From: Bathynomus jamesi
Lineage: Eukaryota; Arthropoda; Malacostraca; Isopoda; Cirolanidae
Assembly: GCA_023014485.1 (NCBI GenBank)
Contig: JAJOZX010000089.1
Span: 1,456,501-1,520,500 of the forward strand
Direction of reading: 5' to 3'
Length of the DNA stretch: 64,000 nucleotides
In this document: positions 55,440-64,000 of the stretch, piece after piece
Layout of the letters: each line of letters opens with the position of its first letter
How positions within the stretch are numbered: the stretch's first letter is position 1
The notes under the pieces: model-generated
The model's database searches: none
What the model was told of the DNA's origin: nothing
The model's input: the letters and a program-made list of their open reading frames with translations, nothing else
Translations under genes and position numbers: made by a program

Positions 55440-55648
55440 TCAGCATTTGTAAATATATGAAAATAAAAACCCACTCTAATAGACAGAGTTTATTTTCACA
55501 ACAGTTTCGACGCCCACTGGCATCCTCCTCGGGTGGATACTCATTCGTTTTTCTGTATCCACCCGAGGAGGATGCCAGTGGGCGTCGAAACTGTTGTGGA
55601 AATAAACTCTGTCTATTAGAGTGGGTTTTTATTTTCATATTTTGACCT
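55440..55648. mobile_element. Palindromic Penelope-like 3'-end remnant
   Basis: Centre near 55542. Each arm reads outward through GAGGAGGATGCCAGTGGGCG and TCGAAACTGTTGTG to a 3' AATAAACTCTGTCTATTAGA stretch. GATGCC/GGCGTC can pair as stem II before GAAAC, as in a hammerhead, but the CUGA core reads CCGA in both arms. Confidence 0.62.
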
Positions 55649-55724
55649 TCACGTAGAAAAAAGTGAAGTTTTTTGCATTTGTAAATATCATGAAAATGAT
55701 AGATATACTCTTATATAGTTTCCC

Positions 55725-55870
55725 TCAGTGTTGGGTCTGGGTAGCAGTAGCTTGGTGGGAGACCGTCCTCCGCGTCCAGATTATGTAGTGACCCGTGGTT
55801 TGTATTCCACGTAAAGCTGTAGGTTCCCTCCGTTGTATGACCTCGGATATTGCGAAGGTTAAACAACCCT
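55725..55870 (+). mobile_element. 5S-rRNA-derived SINE, 5'-truncated
   Basis: AGTGTTGGGTCTGGGTAGCA, TGGTGGGAGACCGTCCTCCG and CACGTAAAGCTGTAGGTTCC, then the tail to AAACAACCC. The start of the 5S-like head is missing. Confidence 0.82.
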
Positions 55871-56149
55871 ACCGAACAACTATCATTCCTGTAGAGAGCT
55901 CGTGATCTCAAAATTTGTATTGTATTTTTGAATCGAGTGAAAACCAATACAAATGTATTTAATTGCCTAAATCTTCAGCCGTAAACCTTACTGTATAATC
56001 GGAGCAATGAATACAAAAGAGAGACGGGTGAAAATTTTCGGAACTACAGCGAACTATCAACTGGATCAATGCGCAAGTTTCCATTAAAAAATCAAGAAAC
56101 AAAATTTATAACCAAACCTACCCCATAATCAGCCCTTGGCAAATGCTTG

Positions 56150-56545
56150 AAATCTCCTCGAGAATGGGCACAGGATCAGAAAATGCATCCGACCTTACGC
56201 AATTCAAGGTTAAAAGCTGACACTTCAAAACTCCCTTCCAATCCCGGCACAGAAACTCCAAAGAAGCGCTTTCACCCTTATTTCTTTCCACCATCTGAAA
56301 ATGAAGAACTGTCTCACGATAAACTAATACAAAAAGCCAATGGAAATTTAATTACATCGAAAATGCACCGTTCGGCAACTATTCTCAATTACGAGAAGTT
56401 GAAAAGGGGAAAAGCTACAATGAGAAATGGATTTATTGAAAGAGCTTGAAAGTTTTCCACCTATTCTAAAGTCTTCGTCAGGTGCGACTGAAGAGAAACG
56501 GGAGGAGACGGTCAATTTATAGGGAAAGTGGAAAAAGGTTGACAA
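56150..56545 (-). mobile_element. Possible Penelope-like 3' end
   Basis: On the minus strand CACCTGACGAAGACTTTAGA, then AGGTGGAAAACTTTCAAGCT and TTTCAATAAATCCATTTCTC. CTGACGA fits the hammerhead CUGANGA core, but GAAA is changed to GGAAAAC and the stems are weak. The plus-strand open frame at 56147-56449 has no recognised similarity. Confidence 0.4.
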
Positions 56546-56559
56546 AGGGGATTAAGGAA

Positions 56560-58109
56560 GACCTAAAATAGGAAAATATAAAGCACTCATTCGCAATACT
56601 GAGCTTCACAATTATATTGGCTAAAAATCTGTGAAGTGACAAAAGTCTGTGCGTCGTTTACTTTTAAACAAAACGTTAAGTCCTTATTAGCTTACAAATT
56701 TAACTGAAACACATATACGTTGTAAAGAATAAGTTACTAAGGTAATATGTGGTGTTATTTAACCCCTTCATAACAGCAAAGGTCACGTGACGAGGGGGAG
56801 CCTATGCGTACCCTCCCACCTTATTTTTAATTTATACTCCCACACTTTCTTCTACGTGAAAATAGCCCAAAACGTTTTTTTTAATTTACTCGTGGTAAAA
56901 AGAGTGAAAATTTTTAATTCAATTTTTTTTTTTTAAATTTTGAGACTCAAAAGAAAGTTGTGTTCGTTCAGGAATGTTTTTTTTTAAATAAAACTTAATC
57001 CTATTAAAAACCATTTTAAAAATATACTTCATTCACTTGAGATTGCGCCAAAATATGACAAAACAACCACTTATCACTTAAGCAAGACGACTTTGTGGAT
57101 TTTTGGTTAGATCAAAATCTACAAAACACAGTTAGTTAACTGTTCAGTGTCGACTGATTCGTTCATAAATATTTATACTTAACTCGAGACTGTGTTACAG
57201 CAACGCAGCGCCATCTAACACCAAAAGTTTGAATCCGTACTTATCAATGTTTGCAAGGGCTGTTCATGAGTTCAACTCGTGTATGTTCGGATTAGAAATT
57301 GTAAAAGGATTTCAAAATTTTTGTTTTAAAACCAAGCAATGGATTCTAAATTAAATATTATAAAGTAAATTAGTTGTAACAATACTGACTAGCAATTAGC
57401 GAATTGCGATATAAAATATAAGCAATTATAATTAGGTGACAATAAACTCGGCTGGCTCTTGATAACATCTTATAAAAAACATTAAAAAAAGATATAGTTT
57501 GTGGATTTTGTCACTACTTCTGGGAGAGTTATTAATTAGTGACTAGAAAAGAATATTTGAAAGTTAACTACTTTTAATTTTATGACTTTAAACACTGTTT
57601 TTCAATAAATATTCAAAAATGTATAAAAAACTTCAATTCCAATATTAAAAACATTTTGAAAGAATTGTTTTTATTCCATTTAATGTCCTGAATGCGGAGG
57701 GCGGCGCACTTATTCAATTATTGACCAATTCAAACCTTGCTGATTACCGGGAAGCGAGGTTGTATCGTGGCTTTTGTAGGGAATGAAGGAAGCAAGCAAG
57801 CATTAAAGGAAATTCGTTTTATCAGAATGGGACCTTCTGTCTCGTATGTCGAGAGGGACGATGGAGTTGGGGTTGGAAACTACGATGGAAACCATCTTTA
57901 AAAAACACTCTCTCCCACATAAGATTTTTTTCAGTACCCTAATTAAAGACTGCTCATAAATGAATGCTTAAAGGGTGTGATTAAACCACCTCTAGTCATA
58001 CCCACTGTGGCCAACCCACGCTCTAATTAAAAGTATTCTAGTTGGGTTAGATTTAACAATCACCACAACTCCCCTGAATAACTAACTTCATTAGTGCAAC
58101 AACACAAAC
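56560..58109. other. Intron sequence without recognised features
   Basis: AT-rich. It should contain at least one MMS19 exon by phase argument, or that exon lies nearer 55 kb, but none was found by eye. Confidence 0.45.
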
Positions 58110-58279
58110 CTTATTTATACAACTCAGGTATTGAATGCAGATGTTATTTCCCGCCAACAACAACCGGCAGGCTTCTTCCCACACAACTGGTATCGCCATT
58201 TTCATAGGCGTTACCGATGTGCACAAAGCGGCAATTGTTTCCAAGGTCTGTTTCGCCTTCTCTCTGTCTTCCATCTGTC
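58110..58279 (-). CDS. MMS19: MMS19 exon (HEAT region)
   Basis: 170 nt starting after AACAAAG and ending AATAAG|GTTTGTG. It encodes QMEDREKAKQTLETIAALCT then SVTPMKMAIPVVWEEACRLL and a short tail. The acceptor AAAG|GACAG was chosen because it alone keeps phase with the preceding exon. The next exon of the chain is missing: this one ends in phase 0 and 54922 needs two leading bases. Confidence 0.7.
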
Positions 58280-58517
58280 CTTTGTTTCAAGAGAAGTTAA
58301 AAAGTAGTAATTGTTAGTAGGTAAATAACTATTACATTTGTTTTTACAAACTAACTACTTTACAAAAGTAGTTTGTAATCCGCAATACTTGCCTTTCTTC
58401 CACTCGATAACGACTTAAATGATTACTGAAAGGTTTTTACAGCCATTCTATGCAACTGTTTCAATAAATTTTGAACTGAAATTATAGAATTCATACCCGC
58501 AAATAATCATCTTTTAC

Positions 58518-58615
58518 CTGTATTAACACGTTCAAGAAGGCTTGGAAGCACTTCATCTAAAAGGGCAGATGGACTGGCACTCGCTAAACAGACCAATGCA
58601 TTCCCGATCAAAGTC
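58518..58615 (-). CDS. MMS19: MMS19 exon (HEAT region)
   Basis: 98 nt between CACAACAG|GACT and ACAG|GTAAAAG. It encodes TLIGNALVCLASASPSALLD and EVLPSLLERVNT, an amphipathic HEAT-type helix pair. Phases fit both neighbours: one base completes the Arg of the previous exon, and one base is left for the next. Confidence 0.75.
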
Positions 58616-59215
58616 CTGTTGTGGTACCAAAGAAAAAATAAATTAACAAACATGGCACTCAGGGGGATTAAATAACGCTCTCTCTCACAGCAACTTATAA
58701 TCTCTCGTGGCCTGGTTGGCTGGAGACAGGAGTCATACTGCGAAGCAACTGTGACCAACTGATAGTGCTGATACTCTTATCGTCGGAGTCGCCGGAAACG
58801 AGTCAAATGACAAAGTATAAACTTCCTGGTAAATCATGATTAGGTACGTAGACCTATTCCCATATTTAGGACTAAAATATAAAACGCTGTAAAATAACTT
58901 TCATAAGTTGATTTCGGGAAAATAATAATAACCACATTAAAGCGAACCTTTGTAGTTACAGAAACACCTACAGTATAAGCTGACCTCCAAGAAATTAATT
59001 AGTGACTTTTGTTTTAGCGAAATAGGGTAATGGTCGCCAGCGGCACGCAGCTCAGTAGGTAAATTGAATACACTGAAGTCGGATGTTCGACTCTCAGTTA
59101 TAGTTGTTGAAATTTTCCTTCTCTTACTCATTCCCCCCCCCGACACACTCTTTTCAAAATAATACCGACTCGCATTTTTAATTAAAACCTGTCACTCGTT
59201 AATATTACTCTTTAC

Positions 59216-59408
59216 CTCAAACTCTGGTTGGCATTTTCCGTTAGAATCTCAATCATAACCCTGCTCGACTCTCTTATCTGTTCTTCGTCAAGAGCGTTAA
59301 CCGCCAAAGTAATGCTCGAAATAGCCGATTCCTTCACGCTTGTATCGTTCGATGTCAACCCCTGGAACAGAGCTTTGAAACACGACGTCTTGTACTCGGT
59401 GAATGGAG
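59216..59408 (-). CDS. MMS19: MMS19 exon (HEAT region, first one visible)
   Basis: 193 nt between GATTGCAG|CT and AG|GTAAA. It encodes PFTEYKTSCFKALFQGLTSN, then DTSVKESAISSITLAVNALD and IRESSRVMIEILTENANQSL. It ends in phase 2, and the split Arg codon is completed by the first base of the next exon. It corresponds to the middle HEAT repeats of MMS19; similarity is modest here and the call relies on the exon chain. Confidence 0.75.
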
Positions 59409-59778
59409 CTGCAATCGGAAATCAGACAGATGCAGACATTTTTTTATTCAGTGTTGCATCACAATTTTACATTTTTAAACGTTTACATTACGCCAACTGT
59501 GTAAACTTAAAACAAAATAAATAAATAAATCACCTAAAAAATATTAAAAATAAAGAAATTACGAATTGGTAAAATCGTTTTTTTCTTTGGATATTTTCTC
59601 CTTTCGGTAACATTAATAAAATTTCTAAAAACTAAAATCATTACTAATTAGTTATTTTTTATGCTTCTTAGAAATTGTTTAGCGGCAAACTACTCTCTAC
59701 CGAGTCTATACATCGAATTTATTTGGTATGAGTGCCTTTAAATAAATACCGTACTTATATAGTATATACACACCTTAC
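59409..59778. other. MMS19 intron, AT-rich
   Basis: No coding segment. Ends at the LINE that follows. Confidence 0.5.
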
Positions 59779-59805
59779 CTTACAAAGGTTCCGCGCGATG
59801 ATTTC

Positions 59806-60580
59806 TCACTTCGCAAAGGTCAAGCTTGTCGCCCCTCCTCTCGAGTTGGCCTGGTGAAGTAGTGAGTTGGATTCTTGCGCTCTCCACCTCACATAGCCAG
59901 GTACGCCCGGCTCATCGGGGATTGTTCTGAGCCAGGCGTCTAGTCTTCTTTTGAAGATTTCCACTGCAACTCCCTTCGTGTTTCTTAGGTCTTTGGGCAA
60001 CTGATTAAACAGTTTTGGTCCTCTCACTGCAAAACTATTTTCTTTCAGGGTTAAGGATGGTTCCCTGTCTCGCCTTCAATTTGGGAATACGACACAGTCT
60101 ACCGCTTCTACTTTCCACCGTTGTTTGGAGAGTTATGGGATTCAGAGTAAGATTAGGGACTAGTTTCTCCATTATTTTCCAAGTGTAAATAATGGTGTAT
60201 CTCTCTCTTCTCCTTTCCAGTGAATATAGGTCTAGTTCTCGTAACCTTTCCCAGTAATTTAGTTCTTTGCACCCATTGATCTTGGCTGTGAAGCTTCTTT
60301 GGATCCCCTCCAGCTGTCTAATGTCTCCTTTTTTATATGGGAATGTTAGGACCGAGCAGTATTCCAATTTGGGTATTATCAGGGTTTTCAGTAGAGGAAT
60401 CATTACATTCCTATCCCTACGTTTAAAGGTTCTCAATATCTGACCCGTTATTCTCTTTGCTCTGTTTACTGCTATCTTATTTTGTGTTTCAAATTTCGCA
60501 TCATCTGTCATTACAACCCCTAAATCTTTTGCTCTGGAATTTCTCTGAATTTCCTGTCCATTTGGGGTATAATATTCCAT
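59806..60580 (-). pseudogene. LINE RT C-terminal region
   Basis: MEYYTPNGQEIQRNSRAKDL, AKRITGQILRTFKRRDRNVM, IIPKLEYCSVLTFPYKKGDI and IQRSFTAKINGCKELNYWER. A frameshift near 60040 leads to RGPKLFNQLPKDLRNTKGVA and NSRGGATSLTFAK. More intact than the copy at 25441. Confidence 0.9.
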
Positions 60581-60727
60581 GGACTTTAGGGCTGTACATT
60601 ACAATTAGTACCATATTTAATTTTTCAATTTTTGCTGCTACACATTCTACGTAGTTGTTTGAGGTACTTATAACCATTTCTGCTATGTGCCTTTCGCGTG
60701 TGTAAATAGCACATCCTCCTTTACGTC

Positions 60728-60976
60728 TCACTGTTCTGTCGGCTCGGAGGATGTTATAGTTGTCAATTTGTATTTTTTTTTGTCAATACAGGACTCACAA
60801 TTTTCACAGTTCGCCTGGCAGTCCTTTAGAGGAGTTTCCGTGAGGCATGCAAGGTCTGCTCCAGCTTCTTGCATGAGTCCTTTCAGGTATGCAACTTTGT
60901 TCGTGAAATGGTTTGATTTAAGGCCCTGTATGTTGGCTAGGATTATTTTTCTTTTTTTTTTCTTTCTTTTTTGCAT
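60728..60976 (-). pseudogene. LINE AP-endonuclease, N-terminal part
   Basis: KIILANIQGLKSNHFTNKVA (catalytic Asn motif), then YLKGLMQEAGADLACLTET with the catalytic Glu. It is followed in another frame at 60731-60590 by KGGCAIYTRERHIAEM and VECVAAKIEKLNMVLIVMYS, the middle of the nuclease. Confidence 0.88.
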
Positions 60977-61260
60977 ACAGGTGGTTCCGATTTGTTTTCC
61001 AATGGGGGTGCCGGTTTCGTTGCCGTGTGGTCCTCCGAGAATTTACCTCTTTTTATCTTTGTCGGTACCTGTTGTCCCGATAACGCATGAAGTGCCTTTG
61101 TTCGTACCTTCTGTCCGGCTCTCGGATTTCTATATTTATATTTGTCAGCTGGTTTTGTAATTGCTGGAGAGTATTTAGCAGCTGAAATGTGTTGGCTGCG
61201 TCTAAAAAATTGGCACTCTTCTTTGATGTTCGTTTTTTCTGTTCCCTCGTTGCGTTCCTT

Positions 61261-61509
61261 TCAGGGTGGTGCTATCGGCATTTTTTTTTCGTATTTGCAA
61301 CTCCCATATCTTTCATAAGTGTTGCAGACCGTAAGATGGTGGAACATGCATTTCTTATCAAACTTGCAGTATCCACTTGTGTAATGCATTTTCCATAATG
61401 TGGGATGTGCATATATGCATTGCCCATCCCGATATCTGCAGTTTCCTTTCGCGTAGTATTTGCATACGATATTTTCTACGCTTCTGCTTTCTTTCTTATT
61501 ATTTTCCAA
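61261..61509 (-). pseudogene. CCCH zinc-finger ORF upstream of the LINE endonuclease
   Basis: SVENIVCKYYAKGNCRYRDG then QCIYAHP fits C-x7-C-x6-C-x3-H. YCKFDKKCMFHH fits the second half of another finger, and VCNTYERYGSCKYEKK looks like a third. Location upstream of the endonuclease and on the same strand suggests an ORF1-type RNA-binding protein. The frame ends before the endonuclease. The start is not certain. Confidence 0.65.
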
Positions 61510-61845
61510 GTTCTTAGTTTTGGCTATATCATTATTTTTCTTTGGCTGTTTATTTTCTACGTTTTTACTTATTATCTTTTTATCATTTCGCTCGTTGGAC
61601 CGTTTGTCTACTTCGCAACTTTTACTTATTTCTTTCCTTTCATCTATGTCTTCCTTCCGTATTATATTGTTTATATCGTTATTCGTTATTAAATTGTTGT
61701 TTCGTCTTCTCTCTCATCCACCCGGTTTTTCGTTGGGACCATTCCGGACCCATGTGTCCCCATTATTTCATTATCTTTTGTAACTTTCGAGTCTGCTATC
61801 TCCAGACCGCGAAAGAATTTACGGTCTGTGTACACGCGCCACATA

Positions 61846-62563
61846 CAGGGTGTACATAAAGTCAGTATCTATTTTTGTGAAGCACTTGGAAATTATATGG
61901 AATTCAATCATAAAATGATAAAGTGGTAAAATTTATTAAATAATTAAGAGTAGGATTCGACCTGACGCCCCATGCAAAGAAATCTAAAGGGGTTAAATCT
62001 GGTGATCTCGCTGGCCAAGGTCTGTTGCTTCCGCGTCCGATCCAGCGATTTGGAAAACGTCCATTTAGATAATCCTGAACAATTTTGGCAGAGTGACAAG
62101 GAGCATCATCATGTTGATAGACGACGGTACTAACAATCCTATCCCCGTCGTCTATCAACATGATGGTGCTCCTTGTCACTATGCCAAAATTGTTCAGGAT
62201 TATCTAAATGGACGTTTTCCAAATCGCTGGATCGGACGCGGAAGCAACAGACCTTGGCCAGCGAGATCACCAGATTTAACCCCTTTAGATTTCTTTGCAC
62301 GTCTATCAGACGAAGATTACGAGTCTTGAAAACTTACGTAAACGTATACGAACTGCTGCAGATAACATAACCCCGCAAATGCTCCAGAATGTGTTTAGAA
62401 ATGCTGCGGAACGATTTGAGCTGTGCAGGGATACTGATGGGCGTCACGTCGAATCCTACTCTTAATTATTTAATAAATGTTACCACTTTATCATTTTATG
62501 ATTGAATTCCATATAATTTCCAAGTGCTTCACAAAAATAGATCCTGACTTTATGTATACCCTG
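61846..62563. mobile_element. Foldback mariner, two C-terminal halves head-to-head
   Basis: Both outer ends carry CAGGGTGTACATAAAGTCAG or its complement form with TA flanks (61844-45, 62564-65). The arms meet near 62145 and each encodes HDGAPCHSAKIVQDYLN or HDGAPCHYAKIVQDYLN, and PARSPDLTPLDFFA, of the DD41D transposase at 43.8 kb. Each arm has a different internal deletion after the third Asp. Confidence 0.92.
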
Positions 62564-62588
62564 TATAAATTTGATCCCCACGACGTAT

Positions 62589-62595
62589 ATATATA

Positions 62596-62661
<66 letters not shown>

Positions 62662-62678
62662 TGTGTGTGTGTATATAT

Positions 62679-62720
<42 letters not shown>
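62589..62720. repeat. (TA)n microsatellite
   Basis: About 130 bp of TA with a short GT interruption. Confidence 0.95.
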
Positions 62721-62721
<1 letters not shown>

Positions 62722-62723
<2 letters not shown>

Positions 62724-62972
62724 ACCCCGCAAGGGGGTTCTAAGCTCGTGCTCTTGGTGCTCGTTTGTACGTGCTTGTTCCTGGAGGTTTCACGTGCGCC
62801 CTCCCGGCCCTAGCACCCAAGGATGATGGGGCTCGACCCTGCAGTCCTTGGTCTTTTTCCACTTCGACTGTCCCCTCCACCCTTTCTTTTTCCTCTGTCT
62901 TTCCTCTCACTTTTTCTTTGTTTTTCCGCTGAGATATGCCCTTTAAATAGAGGCGAATCGGTTCTTCCCGAA

Positions 62973-62998
<26 letters not shown>
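62722..62998 (+). mobile_element. Poly(A)-tailed SINE-like retroposon
   Basis: Opposite-strand twin of 24006-24282, starting CCCCGCAAGGGGGTTCTAAG and ending CCCGAACT plus about 32 A. Flanked by (TA)n on both sides. Confidence 0.82.
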
Positions 62999-63057
<59 letters not shown>

Positions 63058-63059
63058 GC

Positions 63060-64000
63060 TAGTGTGGACCAAAAAAATGAAGGTTTAAAAATCTTTGTTC
63101 CACATGAGTAATGTTATTCCTTTTGCTTACCTTAATCAAATTACAAAATTTGAAACCTCTACGTCAAGTTTTAGGGGTCCCGGGAAAATTGCACTTTTCC
63201 TTTTAATGCTGAAAAAATTAGTTTTTCCTCATTTCATAAGTTCTGCTTTATTTTTTGTTGGAAATTCTTTACGATTCTTGAAAACTGTTTTGAGCAGGTA
63301 TTGTTTGTCCTCTTCTTTAGTTGTCACTGCTTGATTAAATTTTTCAATCAATGCAACACCCCGCTCAGCTGTGTCATTTGTCACTCTAAGGGCACGAACT
63401 CTAGCACAGCCTCTTTGGTACTCAGGATCTATTCCCCATGTTGATGCAGAATTTTCAGTGAAGAGAGAATTGAGATGTAGAGCATCAAAAAGAGATTTAG
63501 TCCTTGAAGTAACAAAATCAGAAATCCTTTTTTCTTTAAAAGAAGCTAGGGTTACCTTTGCTTCTAAACGTTTCAGTCCCTTATTTCTTGGAGGCATTTT
63601 GATATTATTTCGCATTTGCTCCTTTTCTTCAAGGGATATGCTTTTGTCAAAGAAGCTTAATCCAACAAGTGTTTCTGAGAGGTACCACAGATGTCGTTTA
63701 ATGGCATTTTGGGCTTGCTTGATAACACTTGATATCAAAGAATTTTCCTCCATTATTGCAAGATCTTGCAAAAATTTAAGATCAACATTTGGGGCTTCCT
63801 CTGGTTGAGAAGCTTTTGCCCAAGATTTTGCGTATACCAATGCAACAAATAAACAAATTTCTGTTATTGCATCAAGTTCTTTTTTGGTCATCTTAAATTG
63901 ATTTTGGAGAAGAAAAAGCTTAAATGCATAAATTCCTTTTGCCATCCATCTTGCATGATGGTACGCTCCAGGTCTCTTCAAGGGAGTATTAGAAATGCTT
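63060..64000 (-). mobile_element. DDE-type DNA transposon of unassigned superfamily, copy 3
   Basis: Begins TAGTGTGGACCAAAAAAATG, the same terminus as copy 2. It continues to the window end. Confidence 0.88.
63229..63981 (-). CDS. Putative transposase, C-terminal part (copy 3)
   Basis: 250 open codons: RPGAYHHARWMAKGIYAFK, IKRHLWYLSETLVGLSFFDK, RISDFVTSRTKSLFDALHLN, then WGIDPEYQRGCARVRALRVT and NDTAERGVALIEKFNQAVT with the candidate Glu. It ends KNKAELMK. The frame lacks the shifts of copy 2 and supplies its reference, including the 17 codons missing there. The gene continues beyond 64000. Confidence 0.82.
   Translation of the reverse strand: MKRPGAYHHARWMAKGIYAFKLFLLQNQFKMTKKELDAITEICLFVALVYAKSWAKASQPEEAPNVDLKFLQDLAIMEENSLISSVIKQAQNAIKRHLWYLSETLVGLSFFDKSISLEEKEQMRNNIKMPPRNKGLKRLEAKVTLASFKEKRISDFVTSRTKSLFDALHLNSLFTENSASTWGIDPEYQRGCARVRALRVTNDTAERGVALIEKFNQAVTTKEEDKQYLLKTVFKNRKEFPTKNKAELMK

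Larger units (their letters stand above)
31803..59408 (-). other. MMS19: MMS19 gene span (visible part)
   Basis: MMS19 is a HEAT-repeat scaffold of the cytosolic iron-sulfur targeting complex (with CIAO1 and CIAO2B). It delivers Fe-S clusters to nuclear enzymes such as XPD and DNA polymerases, hence its repair and telomere phenotypes. Eleven exons lie on minus in the order expected for the C-terminal half, each with AG acceptor and GT (once GC) donor. Phases agree at every pair of adjacent exons where none is missing. Missing: the N-terminal half (right of the window), an exon between 58110 and 54922, and one between 54775 and 53991. Introns are packed with transposons. Confidence 0.88.
59780..61830 (-). 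mobile_element. LINE with deleted centre and upstream CCCH zinc fingers
   Basis: Minus-strand element of the same family as 24.3-26.3 kb. Order: CCCH region (61509-61261), endonuclease start (60976), endonuclease middle (60731), then a direct jump near 60590 to the RT C-terminus and the 3' end at 59780. The catalytic RT part is deleted. Confidence 0.88.

Noticed and set aside
61405..61859. Plus-strand hydrophobic frames resembling membrane proteins
   Set aside because: They are the antisense of the Lys/Glu-rich LINE region on the minus strand.

Overview
The window is eukaryotic nuclear DNA from an arthropod, most likely a decapod crustacean (organism is an inference). It is AT-rich, full of long (TA)n and (GT)n tracts and TTAGG-type repeat words, and the dominant repeats are Penelope-like elements, CR1/jockey-like LINEs, Tc1/mariner and hAT transposons. 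Most reading frames here belong to repeats or microsatellites. There is no bacterial-type operon.

Host genes. Two genes are visible, both on the minus strand. The first is MMS19, the HEAT-repeat Fe-S targeting / DNA-repair scaffold. Eleven exons can be placed from 59408 down to the stop codon at 31803, nearly all with GT-AG boundaries and matching phases. Its 5' part lies beyond the right edge, and at least two internal exons were not found. Its introns hold most of the transposons between 32 and 58 kb, including an 11.2-kb intron (41273-52486). The second is the first coding exon (29681-29800) of an Outspread/MPRIP-like actin-binding PH protein; its large first intron would extend leftward across 1-29680.

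Repeats, left to right. 1.4-3.9 kb: decayed antisense LINE with an in-frame 15-bp minisatellite. 5-7 kb: SINEs and small palindromes. 7.06-10.27 kb: Tc1 element interrupted by two hAT elements, one of which carries a mariner fragment. 11.25-13.94 kb: first copy of a poorly known DDE-type DNA transposon. 13.96-20.35 kb: a head-to-head pair of Penelope-like elements (RT, GIY-YIG nuclease, terminal hammerhead ribozymes) with a second, intron-containing copy of the same DDE family inserted in its right arm. 20.9-26.8 kb: SINEs, MITEs and a LINE. 33-38 kb: foldback MITEs. 42-46 kb: SINEs, a near-complete DD41D mariner and a BED-finger hAT nested in it. 46.9-47.9 kb: a LINE. 49.2-51.4 kb: a second Penelope palindrome with a mariner inside, then paired tRNA-SINEs. 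51.5-52.4 kb: deleted mariner. 59.8-61.8 kb: LINE with CCCH zinc fingers upstream. 61.8-62.6 kb: foldback mariner. 63.06-64 kb: third DDE copy, cut by the window end.

The two signals most worth following are (i) the three-copy transposon family with TAG(G/T)GTGG(A/T)CC termini and a ~770-residue protein with HWDGK, FDTTASNTG and CRHH motifs, and (ii) the repeated head-to-head palindromes, several ending in Penelope-type hammerhead ribozymes with a palindromic stem III.
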